From Caballeronia jiangsuensis (GTDB taxonomy: Bacteria; Pseudomonadota; Gammaproteobacteria; Burkholderiales; Burkholderiaceae): DNA of 64,000 nt. The notes beneath the pieces were generated by a model. It ran no database searches and was not told the origin of the DNA. It worked only from the letters and a program-made list of their open reading frames with translations. The stretch covers positions 38,126 through 102,125 of the forward strand of contig JFHF01000032.1 in assembly GCA_000648925.1 (NCBI GenBank), written 5' to 3'. The translations under genes and the position numbers were made by a program. Positions within the stretch are counted from its first letter, which is position 1; each line of letters opens with the position of its first letter. Below, piece after piece: positions 44,597 through 53,254 of this stretch.

Positions 44597-44768
44597 CGTG
44601 ATGCGTGTAGTCGGGAAGGAGCGTGGTCGCTGGGGGCACCTCTATGCCGCCAGCCCTGAAAGCCATACTATCGCAGTTGCCTGACCGATGAATCACGGAA
44701 AGCCGTGGCCCCTAAGGCTGCGTTAAGCCTGTTCTCCGACAATTGCGGTCTCATCGGAGGATCGGCCC

Positions 44769-45335
44769 ATGCGACTTGAATCCGCGTCTGCTTACAATAC
44801 GCCCGCACGTCTCTTTCACTGGATTACCGCACTGCTCCTGCTCGTTCAGTACGTGCTCGCCTGGACGATGCCGGACGTACATCGCGACACGAAGCCCGTT
44901 GTTTTGATCGCGTGGCACCTGGGCGTCGGCGTCGCGATCGTTCTGCTCGTCTTCGTCCGCCTTCTCTGGCGCAGCATGCATGCCGCGCCGCCCGAGCCCG
45001 CAACCTTGCCGGCCGCCTTGCGCGCGCTCGGGCGATACACGCACTGGCTGCTTTACCTCCTGCTGATCGCGGTGCCGTTGATGGGCTGGGCCAATGCGTC
45101 GTCGCGCGACTGGCCCGTCACGCTGTTCGCGTCGATCCCGATGCCGCCGCTTTCGCCCACCGGATCGCCGGTCGGCCACGCGCTCGGCGACTGGCATCGC
45201 GTGTTCGCGTGGGTGCTGCTCGCGCTCGTGGGCCTGCATGTCGGTGCGGCGCTGTTTCATCAGTTCGTCTTGCGCGATGACACGCTGGCGCGCATGCTGC
45301 CGTCTCATCGCAAGCAGGCTGCGACTAAACAATGA
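44769..45335 (+). CDS. Cytochrome b561 family protein
   Basis: A 188-residue membrane protein with four helices and the b561 pattern: His in ARLFHWITALLLL (~15), LIAWHLGVGV, LLYLLLIAVPLMGW and LGDWHRVFAWVLLALVGLHVGAALFHQF near the end. The conserved histidines bind two b-hemes. It transfers electrons within the inner membrane. The ribosome site CGGAGGATCGG precedes the ATG. It seems transcribed alone. Confidence 0.93.
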   Translation: MRLESASAYNTPARLFHWITALLLLVQYVLAWTMPDVHRDTKPVVLIAWHLGVGVAIVLLVFVRLLWRSMHAAPPEPATLPAALRALGRYTHWLLYLLLIAVPLMGWANASSRDWPVTLFASIPMPPLSPTGSPVGHALGDWHRVFAWVLLALVGLHVGAALFHQFVLRDDTLARMLPSHRKQAATKQ

Positions 45336-45400
45336 CGACGATGAGACGCGATTCAATTCTCACTCAACGCGTATCTTAGGGGTATTAGCGACGAGACACG

Positions 45401-45438
45401 TCGTTCGTCTTTACTCTCTGAATCAACGAGACGAACGA
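45401..45438 (+). promoter_or_regulatory. 10-bp inverted repeat in the leader of the VIT1-like gene
   Basis: TCGTTCGTCT (45401-45410) and AGACGAACGA (45429-45438) are perfect complements separated by 18 nt. The right arm ends beside AAAAGG, the likely ribosome site of the gene at 45453, so a hairpin could hide that site. An operator for an iron regulator is the other reading. TGACGTCA overlaps the start codon. Confidence 0.5.
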
Positions 45439-45452
45439 TAAAAGGTGACGTC

Positions 45453-46577
45453 ATGGCGTCCCAGACCGAACTCAGGCGCTTTACCTCCAATCTCGCCGAC
45501 GAACTCGACAGCGCCGCGCTGTACGACACGCTCGCGCAAGCCGAAAAGCAGGAAGACAAGCGGCGCGTCTATGCGGAACTGGCCGAGGCCGAGCGGCGTC
45601 ACGCCGACATATGGGCCGCGAAATTGCGGGCGAACGGCGTGTCGGTGCGAACGCATCGCATCGGCGCGAAAACGCGCATCATGCGGGCGCTGGCCCGGAC
45701 GTTCGGACCGGACTTCGTGTTGCGCTCGGTCGCGGCCGGCGAAATGGCCGATCGCGACAAATACGCGGGACAGCCCGATGCGGCGCAGATGTCGGCGGAA
45801 GAAAGGCATCACGCGGATATCGTGCAGGACGTGGCGAATCGCAACAAAGGCCTGAGCAAGGGCGGCGCGATTGCGGCGGCGGAATCGTGGCATCGCGGCG
45901 TGGCGTCGGGCAATGATTTGCGGGCAGCCGTGCTTGGCGCAAACGATGGCCTCGTGTCGAACTTCTGCCTCATCATGGGCGTCGCGGGCGCGGGCAGCGA
46001 CAGCAGAACCGTGCTGCTTACGGCATTCGCGGGCCTTGTTGCGGGCGCAGCGTCGATGGCGCTCGGCGAGTGGCTCTCCGTGACCAACGCACGCGAACTC
46101 GCGCGCACGCAGATCGCGAAAGAAAAGGACGAACTGGACCACATGCCCGATGCGGAGCGCCACGAGCTCGCGCTCATCTATCAGGCGAAGGGCATCGACG
46201 CCGTGGAAGCCAGGCGCGTCGCCGCCCAGATCATGCGCGACAAGGACAAGGCTCTGGATACGTTGACGCGCGAGGAACTCGGTCTCGATCCGCGCGAGCT
46301 TGGCGGCAATCCCTGGACCGCCGCGCTCGCATCCTTCACGTTGTTCGCGGTGGGCGCGATCATTCCGGCCATCGCGTTTCTGTGGGCGAGCGGCGCCAGC
46401 GGCATCGCGCAATGTATCGTGTTGAGCGGACTCGGCCTGGCGGGCATCGGCGTGTTCACGTCGCTGTTCAATGGACGCGGCGCGATCTTTTCGGCGACGC
46501 GGCAAGTGCTGATCGGCATGGTCGCCGCGGGCTGCACGTTCGGACTCGGCAAATTGCTGGGCGTGTCGCTTTCGTGA
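45453..46577 (+). CDS. Ferritin-like / VIT1 (MbfA-type) iron exporter
   Basis: A 374-residue protein. Residues ~1-140 are a rubrerythrin/ferritin-like helical domain with E-x-x-H motifs (AEAERRHADIW, SAEERHHADIV). The rest is a CCC1/VIT1 domain with five membrane segments (LRAAVLGANDGLVSNFCLIMG, GAASMALGEWLSV). The combination is that of membrane-bound ferritin MbfA, which exports iron and supports oxidative-stress tolerance in alpha-proteobacteria. A role in metal efflux or storage is inferred. Start ATG 45453 has AAAAGG upstream. Confidence 0.92.
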   Translation: MASQTELRRFTSNLADELDSAALYDTLAQAEKQEDKRRVYAELAEAERRHADIWAAKLRANGVSVRTHRIGAKTRIMRALARTFGPDFVLRSVAAGEMADRDKYAGQPDAAQMSAEERHHADIVQDVANRNKGLSKGGAIAAAESWHRGVASGNDLRAAVLGANDGLVSNFCLIMGVAGAGSDSRTVLLTAFAGLVAGAASMALGEWLSVTNARELARTQIAKEKDELDHMPDAERHELALIYQAKGIDAVEARRVAAQIMRDKDKALDTLTREELGLDPRELGGNPWTAALASFTLFAVGAIIPAIAFLWASGASGIAQCIVLSGLGLAGIGVFTSLFNGRGAIFSATRQVLIGMVAAGCTFGLGKLLGVSLS

Positions 46578-46626
46578 CATGCTTGCGGCACTACACTACG
46601 CCTTCCATCTCACTTGATCCTTCCCG

Positions 46627-46992
46627 ATGAGCCAACTTCTCTCGCTGCGCCCTTTCGTTCCCGCCAAAGACTTCGAACTGTCCAAGCGCTTCTATGAAGC
46701 ATTGGGCTTTCGCATCACGCATCAGGACGACAACATCGCGATGCTGAAAGCCGAAAGCTTCAGCTTCATTCTGCAGAACTTCTACGTGAAGGAGTTCGCG
46801 GAAAACTGCATGCTGCAACTGCTCGTGCGCGACGTCGACGCGTGGTGGCGCGACGTGAACCCCGAGGGCCTCAGCGAGCGCTTCGCCGTCAATCCCGCGC
46901 GTGCGCCCGCGATGCAGAGCTGGGGAATGAAGGTCGGCTTCGTGTTCGATCCCTCCGGCGTGCTGTGGCATGTGGCCGAGGCGCCGTTCTGA
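46627..46992 (+). CDS. VOC (glyoxalase/bleomycin resistance) family protein
   Basis: A 121-residue protein of the vicinal oxygen chelate fold (LRPFVPAKDFELSKRFYEALGF in ~6-27; FIL QNFYVKEF; VDAWWRDV). It lacks a clear metal triad, like many VOC proteins that bind a small ligand. Function unassigned. It starts 49 bp after the iron-exporter gene and may share its transcript. Confidence 0.88.
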   Translation: MSQLLSLRPFVPAKDFELSKRFYEALGFRITHQDDNIAMLKAESFSFILQNFYVKEFAENCMLQLLVRDVDAWWRDVNPEGLSERFAVNPARAPAMQSWGMKVGFVFDPSGVLWHVAEAPF

Positions 46993-47033
46993 CGCGCCGA
47001 TGCAGCATGTGGCGCGCCGTATGAATCGCGATC

Positions 47034-48071
47034 TCATTCTTCCAGTACGATCTGCACCTTCACGTCGGTCGGCACGCCGCTCGCCGCTTCCTCGAACGCC
47101 TTGATGCCTTCCGCGAACGGGAAGGTGCGCGAGATGAACGGCTTCACATCGAGCTTGCCCGATGCGATCAACTGGATCGCACGCGGGAAGATATTGGCGT
47201 AGCGAAACACCGATTCGATGCGCGCCTCCTTGATCTGCACCGCGACCACATCGAGCGGAATCGCGTGCTGCGGCATGCCGACGAGCACGAGGCAACCGCC
47301 GGGGCACAGCAGATCGACGATGCCGTCGAACGCCTTCTCGTTGCCGCTTGCCTCAAGCACGATGTCCGCGCCCCAGCCGTTCGTCAATTCGTTGACGACA
47401 TCGAGCACACGCCGGTCCCGGATATTCACGGCGGTCACGCCTTGCACAGCGCCGATCAGATCGAGCTTCTCCTGCACGAGATCGCAGACGATCGCGCGAC
47501 TGCACCCGCCTGCAAGCGCCGCGAGCGCGCACATCATGCCGATCGTGCCCGCGCCGAGCACGACGGCCACGTCGCCCGGTTTGATCGCGGCTTTCTTCGC
47601 GGCCTGCAGGCCGATCGACAACGGCTCGACGATCGCGCCTTCCGCAAAGCTCACGTTATCCGGCAGCTTGTACGTGAACGCAGCCGGATGCACGACATAA
47701 GGCGCGAGACAGCCGTTGACGGGCGGCGTCGCCCAGAAGCGCACTTTCGGATCGAGGTTGTACAGACCTTCTCGCGATGCGCGCGATTCCATGTCCGGCA
47801 CGCCCGGCTCCATGCATACCCGATCGCCGGCCTTCAGATGCTTCACTTCGTCGCCGACTTCGACCACCGTGCCCGATGCCTCGTGCCCGAGCACCATCGG
47901 CTCGTTGACGACGAACGGTCCGATGCGCCCATGCTGATAGTAATGAATATCGCTGCCGCAAATGCCGACCGTATGAATCTTGATGCGCACGTCGCGCGGA
48001 CCCACGACCTGCGGCAGGCTGAACGGACGCAAGCTGATGCGTCGTGCTTCCTCGAGAACCAGTGCTTCCAT
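47034..48071 (-). CDS. Zinc polyol dehydrogenase (sorbitol/xylitol type)
   Basis: A 345-residue MDR enzyme with catalytic zinc ligands Cys38 (GICGSD), His63 and Glu64 (LGHEASG). The Rossmann loop is GAGTIGM and the acidic residue in CDLVQEK favours NAD+. The four-Cys structural zinc loop is replaced by PDMESRASREG, as in sorbitol dehydrogenases. It oxidises a polyol to a ketose. It is the last gene of the polyol operon. Start ATG 48071; the longer frame overlaps the SDR gene. Confidence 0.94.
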   Translation of the reverse strand: MEALVLEEARRISLRPFSLPQVVGPRDVRIKIHTVGICGSDIHYYQHGRIGPFVVNEPMVLGHEASGTVVEVGDEVKHLKAGDRVCMEPGVPDMESRASREGLYNLDPKVRFWATPPVNGCLAPYVVHPAAFTYKLPDNVSFAEGAIVEPLSIGLQAAKKAAIKPGDVAVVLGAGTIGMMCALAALAGGCSRAIVCDLVQEKLDLIGAVQGVTAVNIRDRRVLDVVNELTNGWGADIVLEASGNEKAFDGIVDLLCPGGCLVLVGMPQHAIPLDVVAVQIKEARIESVFRYANIFPRAIQLIASGKLDVKPFISRTFPFAEGIKAFEEAASGVPTDVKVQIVLEE

Positions 48072-48103
48072 CGTCGTTCCTTTGATTAGAGAAATAGGCG
48101 GCT

Positions 48104-48850
48104 TCAACAGGACTGGAATCCGCCGTCGACCAACAGACTCACGCCGCTCACCATGCTCGAATCGTCGGAGAGCAGATAGGCGATCGTTCGCGCCACTTCG
48201 ACCGGCTGCACGAAGCGGTTCATCGGTATGCGGGCGAGCATCGGCGCGGACTTGGCGGGATCGCTCCAGGCGCGCTCGCCCATGGGCGTCATCGTGACGG
48301 TCGGCAGCACGGCGTTCACGCGGATGCCATGCGGACCGAGTTCGTTGGCCATCACGCGCGTCATGGCGTCGAGTCCGCCTTTCGATGCGCAATATGCAGC
48401 GTGCAGCGCAAAGCCCACATTCGCCGACAGACTCGACACGTTGACGATCGACCCGCCCACGCCGCGTGCGATCATGCTCTTCGCGCACTCCTGCGCGACG
48501 ATCATCGTGGCGCGCAGATTCACGTTCATCGTCATGTCGAAGGCTTCGACGGTCGTGTCGAGAAACGGCTCCAGGATAGCGATGCCTGCGTTGTTCACCA
48601 GCAGATCGACGGGCTGAACCGCACGCGCCGCATCGCGGGCAGCGTGAGCATCGGCGAGATCGACGGCGATGGTTTCGCAGCCCGTCTCCTTCTTCAACGC
48701 ATCGAGATCGGCGGCGCTGCGGCTCAGTGCGATCACGCGCGCGCCGCGCTCGATCAGCAGATGCACCGTCGCATGACCGATGCCCTTGCCCGCGCCCGTG
48801 ACGAGCACGGTCTTGCCCGCGAATTCGCGGTTTCTGTCGATGGCTGTCAT
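48104..48850 (-). CDS. SDR, resembling L-xylulose / dicarbonyl reductase
   Basis: A 248-residue short-chain dehydrogenase with GAGKGIG (~20-26), LVNNAG, and the catalytic Ser-Tyr-Lys (NVSSLS...AYCASKG). Alignment by memory with mammalian DCXR/L-xylulose reductase is striking over the whole length (e.g. RIPM-RF-QPVEV, VMANELGPHGIRVNAVLPTVTMTPMG split across 170-200). The pair with the polyol dehydrogenase suggests interconversion of polyols and ketoses such as L-xylulose and xylitol or D-arabitol. Confidence 0.93.
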   Translation of the reverse strand: MTAIDRNREFAGKTVLVTGAGKGIGHATVHLLIERGARVIALSRSAADLDALKKETGCETIAVDLADAHAARDAARAVQPVDLLVNNAGIAILEPFLDTTVEAFDMTMNVNLRATMIVAQECAKSMIARGVGGSIVNVSSLSANVGFALHAAYCASKGGLDAMTRVMANELGPHGIRVNAVLPTVTMTPMGERAWSDPAKSAPMLARIPMNRFVQPVEVARTIAYLLSDDSSMVSGVSLLVDGGFQSC

Positions 48851-48860
48851 GGTGTCGTCT

Positions 48861-49853
48861 TCAAGGCTCGTCGCACAGACGTCTCGCGGTGTCTTCGTCG
48901 GTCACGAGCACCGACGGATAGCGCCCGCGCAACGCCGCGCGCGTCACATGGAATTTCTTCTTGCCGCCGCTCACGAGAATCACGCGCTTCACGCGGCGCA
49001 AGTCGTCCAGCGTGATCGCGACGGTGCGGCGGTTCAGCGGATGATCGATCAGCTCGCCGTCTTCATCCATGAAATGACCGAGCATGTCGCCGACCGCGCC
49101 CGCCTTCTGCAACGTGCGCAGTTGCTCGGGATTGTCGATGCCGTAAGTCACGACGAGCGATTCCGTCAGATCGCCGCACGTGAGCAATGCGAGGTCCGCG
49201 TTGCGCGCGAGTTCGTAGGTTTCGCGCACGGTTTCTTCCTGAAGGATCACGTCGCGCGCCTTCTGGCTGCTCACGTAGATCGGCGCGGCGAAGAGATAGC
49301 CATCGGCGCGGCAGATGTTCGCGAAGTCCGACACGATATCGAACGTATTGATGCTCGGGCAATGCGACAAGCCGCCCTGCAACGACACCGCCGACACCGC
49401 GCCATACGTGCGTTGCGGCATCGCGCGCAGCACCGCGCGGATCGTTCGGCCCCAGCCGAGACCGATGGTCTGCCCTGCCACTATCTGCTTCGCGAAGTAC
49501 GACGCCGCGCCGATGCCGAGCGCCGCGTTGTTCGCTTCGTTGTTCGCGCCGGTCGGCACGACGACCGCGCATTCGAGGCCGAAGCGTTTCGCGAGCGCTT
49601 CTTCCAGCGCGACGCACGGCGCGATCTTGCTGTTGATCGTGATCTGCACGAGACCGGATTCGCGGCTCGCGGCAAGCAGCCGGTTCACGCGCACGCGGTT
49701 GCTGCCGATGCGTTGCGCGATCTCCTGCTGCGTCAGATTGCCGACGTAGTAATGCCACGCGACGCGCGCCTGCAGCTCTTCTTCCGAATCGATGGAATCG
49801 TCCGCTTCCGCGATGGCGATGGGCGGTGCGCTCTTGCTCATGCTTGTGGTCAT
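48861..49853 (-). CDS. SorC/DeoR-family sugar-binding regulator
   Basis: A 330-residue regulator. The N-terminal HTH (ARVAWHYYVGNLTQQEIAQRIGSNRVRVNRLLA in ~28-60) precedes the sugar-phosphate-binding domain (GLGWGRTI, VSLQGGL, GDLT). The SorC family is released by a phosphosugar. It lies in the operon it presumably controls, between the ABC permeases and the dehydrogenases. The likely operator lies in the divergent promoter at 53147-53171. Confidence 0.94.
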   Translation of the reverse strand: MTTSMSKSAPPIAIAEADDSIDSEEELQARVAWHYYVGNLTQQEIAQRIGSNRVRVNRLLAASRESGLVQITINSKIAPCVALEEALAKRFGLECAVVVPTGANNEANNAALGIGAASYFAKQIVAGQTIGLGWGRTIRAVLRAMPQRTYGAVSAVSLQGGLSHCPSINTFDIVSDFANICRADGYLFAAPIYVSSQKARDVILQEETVRETYELARNADLALLTCGDLTESLVVTYGIDNPEQLRTLQKAGAVGDMLGHFMDEDGELIDHPLNRRTVAITLDDLRRVKRVILVSGGKKKFHVTRAALRGRYPSVLVTDEDTARRLCDEP

Positions 49854-49886
49854 GCTGTCCGTTGTTTGGTGAAAGGCCGCGGCATT

Positions 49887-50753
49887 CTATTTCACCGCGC
49901 CCATCGTCAGGCCTTGCACCAGCCGGCCCGACACGAGCAACGCGAACACGACCATCGGCAGCACGATCAGCGTGCCCGTCGCCATGATCTCGCCCCACGG
50001 CAACTCATAGCCGCTCATGTAGCTCGTCGCGGCGACGGGCGATGTGATCGCGTCGCTGCGCGTCAGCACGAGCGCATAGAGCAGATCGTTCCACGAGAAG
50101 ATGAACGCGAAGATCGCGGAGACGACGATGCCCGGCATCGCGAGCGGCAGATTGATGCGCCAGAACACGCGCCACGGCGATGCGCCATCGAGACGCGCGG
50201 CTTCGTCGAGTTCCACCGGAATATTGCGGAACTGATCGGTGCAAATCCATACGACGATCGGCAACGAGAATGTCAGATACAGCAGGATCAGCACGATATG
50301 CGTATCGACGAGATCGAGCTTCGTCGCGATCAGGAAGAACGGCACCGCGAGCACGACCGGGCTCACCATGCGGTTCGAGATGAACCAGAACCACAGGTCT
50401 TCCTTGCCGCGGAATTCGTAGCGCGCGAGCGCATATGCGGCGGGCGTGCCGAGCAGAATCGCGAGCACCGTCGTGCTGCTCGCGATGATGAGCGAGTTCA
50501 GCAGACTGCCCGCGACGTCATGCTCGAAGAGCGCCGCCGAGTAGTGATGAAATGTCGGCGAGAAGAGCCACTTCGGCGGATACGCGAGCGCATCGGCCTG
50601 GCTTTTCAGGCTCGTCGTGACCATCCAGTAGAACGGAAACACCGACGACAGAAACACGACGACGAGACCGAGAAAATGCCATACCGTGGCGCGTTTTCTT
50701 GCGGCGCGTGCGCGCTTTGCGCGTTGCGTGACTGGCATGTCGATGGAACTCAC
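49887..50753 (-). CDS. ABC transporter permease, polyol/sugar (MalG-type)
   Basis: A 288-residue inner-membrane permease with six helices and the EAA loop (EAARLDGASPWRVFWRINLPLAMPGI in ~185-210). The GTG start at 50753 overlaps the upstream stop (GTGA) and has GGGAGG just before it; the internal ATG at 50738 has no ribosome site. The partners are the adjacent permease, the binding protein and the divergent ATPase. Confidence 0.94.
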   Translation of the reverse strand: MSSIDMPVTQRAKRARAARKRATVWHFLGLVVVFLSSVFPFYWMVTTSLKSQADALAYPPKWLFSPTFHHYSAALFEHDVAGSLLNSLIIASSTTVLAILLGTPAAYALARYEFRGKEDLWFWFISNRMVSPVVLAVPFFLIATKLDLVDTHIVLILLYLTFSLPIVVWICTDQFRNIPVELDEAARLDGASPWRVFWRINLPLAMPGIVVSAIFAFIFSWNDLLYALVLTRSDAITSPVAATSYMSGYELPWGEIMATGTLIVLPMVVFALLVSGRLVQGLTMGAVK

Positions 50754-51679
50754 GCGGCCTCCCGATACACGAAACGGATATAAAGACGCGACAGCACGAT
50801 CGTCAGGATGAGCAGGATGATCGCCTGTGCGGACGCCATGCCCTGATCGAAGAGACGAAAGCCCACGCGCTGGATATAGACGCTGATGAATTCCGTCGCG
50901 GCGCCGGGTCCGCCGCGCGTCATGGTGAAGACGGCGTCGAACATCTTGAGCATGTCGGCGGAGCGAAGAATGAGAATGGCCGTGAGACCCGGCAGCAGAT
51001 ACGGACGCTGCAAGTGCCAGAGAATCATGCTCCATTTCGGCGTTTCGAGGCGTGCGGCTTCCTCGGCTTCCTTCGGCACCATCGAGAGTCCGGCGAGGAG
51101 GATCAGCGCGCAGAACGGCGTCCATTGCCAGATATCCATGATCATCACGGAGACGAACGCGAGTGTCGGGTCCGCGAGCCAGTCCTGCGGCGGAATGCCG
51201 ATGAGGCCGGTCAGATAGTTCGCCACGCCGAACTGACGATTGAAGATCAAGCGTCCGATGAGGCCGACGACCGCATACGTCGTCGCCATCGGAATGACGA
51301 GGCTCACACGCGCCGCCGCGCGCATCCACGGTAATTCCATGCGATGAAGCATGAGCGCGGCGAACAGCCCGAGCGCGATCTCGATCGGCAACGTGAGGCA
51401 CAGGAACAGTGCCGTGCGTCCGAGCGCGCCCCAGAAGCTCGGATCGGTCAGCGTCGCAACATAGTTGTCGACGCCGATGAACGGCGTGCCCGAAGCCAGA
51501 TCCGCGAGCTTGTATTGATGAAACGAGTTATAGAGCGCGAGCAGCAGCGGATAGATGCCGATGATCGCGAGCGCGGCGATTGCGGGTATCAGGAACCAGA
51601 AGGCGGGCGAGCGCGGCACGACGCCGAAGTAGCGCGCGGGCTTGCGCGGCCCTCGCGCACGCATTGCAGGTGATGCCAT
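50750..51679 (-). CDS. ABC transporter permease, polyol/sugar (MalF-type)
   Basis: A 309-residue permease with six membrane helices and an EAA loop (EEAARLETPKWSMILWHLQRPYLLPG in ~210-235). It pairs with the second permease, whose start overlaps its stop. It follows the binding-protein gene by 28 bp. Start is ATG 51679 within an MASPAMR context. Confidence 0.94.
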   Translation of the reverse strand: MASPAMRARGPRKPARYFGVVPRSPAFWFLIPAIAALAIIGIYPLLLALYNSFHQYKLADLASGTPFIGVDNYVATLTDPSFWGALGRTALFLCLTLPIEIALGLFAALMLHRMELPWMRAAARVSLVIPMATTYAVVGLIGRLIFNRQFGVANYLTGLIGIPPQDWLADPTLAFVSVMIMDIWQWTPFCALILLAGLSMVPKEAEEAARLETPKWSMILWHLQRPYLLPGLTAILILRSADMLKMFDAVFTMTRGGPGAATEFISVYIQRVGFRLFDQGMASAQAIILLILTIVLSRLYIRFVYREAA

Positions 51680-51707
51680 TCGATCGCCTCCGGTTCCTTG
51701 AATGAAA

Positions 51708-53078
51708 TTACTTCAGCAAAGGCTTCTTGCCGTCGTAATAGCCCGCTTTCTTCAGGATGTCCTCGGTCTTCTGACCGATGGTCTGCGCGCCTTCCTTCAC
51801 TGTCACCTGACCGAGCATCATCTTGCTGCCCCATTCGCCGATGACTTCCGACACGGCAGGCCATTCCGGGAAGCGCGGACGATAATCCGGCACGCCGCCC
51901 TGCCACGATTCGACCATCGGCTTCACGAACGGGTACTTGTCCTGCACGGCCTTGTCCTGATAGATCGCCATGCGCGCCGGCACGCCGCCCGCTTCGAGAT
52001 AAGGCTTCGCCATCGCTTCCGACGTGATCCATTGAATGAAGAGCCACGACGCCGCCTGCTTCTTCGCGTTCGACTTCGCGTTCACCGCGAGCGAGAAGCC
52101 GCCGAGCGCGGGCTTGAGGCCGGCGGGACCCTTCGGCTCGGTCGTGATCGCAAGACAGTTGCCGAGCTTCGACTTGCTCGGATCGGTCAGCGTCGGATAG
52201 AACGCGGACCATTCGGTGATCATCGCGACCTGGCCTTGCGCAAGCGCGTTCACCGCTTCCGCATGATCGAAGTCGACGATGCCCGGCGGCATGTACTTCA
52301 TCAGCTTCTGCCGATATTCGAGGCCCGCCTGCGATTGCGGCGACATCAGATTGGACTTGAACTTCGCATCGAGCAGCGAGCCGCCGTTCGGCCACAGCAC
52401 GCGCATGAAGCTATCCGCGGATTGCGTCTCGCCGCGCCGCGACTGCAACGCGAAGGCGAACTTGTCGCCCTTCGTGAGCTTCGGCGCATAGGTGTTGAGC
52501 AACTCGTCCCAGGTCTTCGGCGGCTCGTCGAAACCGGCGTCCTTCAACATGCACTTGTTGTAGAACATGAGACCGGAATAGTTATCGAACGGCAGACCGT
52601 AAGTAACCTTGTCCCACGTGCCGAACGAATCGAGCAGGATCGGGAAGAAGCCCTTGAGATTCAGGCTCGGGTCCGCGAGCTTCGGATCGTCGGTGAACTT
52701 CTTGATCGGCACGAGCCACTTGTTGCTCGCGAATTCGCCGATCCACACGACATCGACGAGCACGATGTCCTGATCGCCGCCGCCCACGAAGTTGAGCACT
52801 TCCTTCTCGCGCGTGTTCTCGTACGGAATCACTTCCCAGCGCACCTTGATGCCCGTCTCTTTCTCGAACTGCGGGATCAGTTGCTGCGCGGCCTTGTAGC
52901 CGGGGCGATCGAGAAAGATGGCCTTGATCGTGGTGCCCGAATACGGCTGCGCCGCTTCCTTCAGAGTCCAGGCCTGCGCGTTCGATGCGGCGAACGCCGC
53001 GCTCGCCGCCAAGAGCGCGACTGCCGCGACGTGTTTGATCGGCCCGAGCTGCGTGGCCGGGATGAAGCGCTTCTTCAT
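51708..53078 (-). CDS. ABC transporter sugar/polyol-binding protein
   Basis: A 456-residue periplasmic protein with a signal peptide (AVALLAASAAFAASNAQA, ~18-36). The extracellular solute-binding family 1 domain follows (FLDRPGYKAAQQLIPQFEKETGIKV in ~50-75; LPFDNYSGLMFYN). The length and context fit sorbitol/mannitol/xylitol binding proteins. AAGGAGACAGGC precedes the ATG. It is first in the leftward operon. Confidence 0.94.
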   Translation of the reverse strand: MKKRFIPATQLGPIKHVAAVALLAASAAFAASNAQAWTLKEAAQPYSGTTIKAIFLDRPGYKAAQQLIPQFEKETGIKVRWEVIPYENTREKEVLNFVGGGDQDIVLVDVVWIGEFASNKWLVPIKKFTDDPKLADPSLNLKGFFPILLDSFGTWDKVTYGLPFDNYSGLMFYNKCMLKDAGFDEPPKTWDELLNTYAPKLTKGDKFAFALQSRRGETQSADSFMRVLWPNGGSLLDAKFKSNLMSPQSQAGLEYRQKLMKYMPPGIVDFDHAEAVNALAQGQVAMITEWSAFYPTLTDPSKSKLGNCLAITTEPKGPAGLKPALGGFSLAVNAKSNAKKQAASWLFIQWITSEAMAKPYLEAGGVPARMAIYQDKAVQDKYPFVKPMVESWQGGVPDYRPRFPEWPAVSEVIGEWGSKMMLGQVTVKEGAQTIGQKTEDILKKAGYYDGKKPLLK

Positions 53079-53146
53079 GCCTGTCTCCTTGGTTTTTATC
53101 GAGCGGGTGAGGCTTGCGGGTTCGGTTTTGTCCTGCGTCGTTTCAC

Positions 53147-53171
53147 TTGTAATTTCGGTTTTACAATTGTA
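53147..53171. promoter_or_regulatory. Candidate SorC operator with three TTGTA half-sites
   Basis: TTGTAA (53147-53152) and TTACAA (53161-53166) form an inverted repeat with 8-bp spacing. A further palindrome, TACAATTGTA, covers 53162-53171. The sites lie in the divergent promoter between the binding-protein gene and the ATPase gene, where one regulator can control both directions. This is inference from position. Confidence 0.55.
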
Positions 53172-53254
53172 TATTTTGGCGCGAACAGGTTGTCAAGAAG
53201 AATTCGACGATGCGTCCGATGCTGCATTGCCGCAGCGGCACAGGGAGACAACGT

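Noticed and set aside
48780..50783. A 667-codon plus-strand frame across the SorC and permease genes
   Set aside because: Crosses three recognised genes in antisense; Arg/His-rich with no family resemblance.
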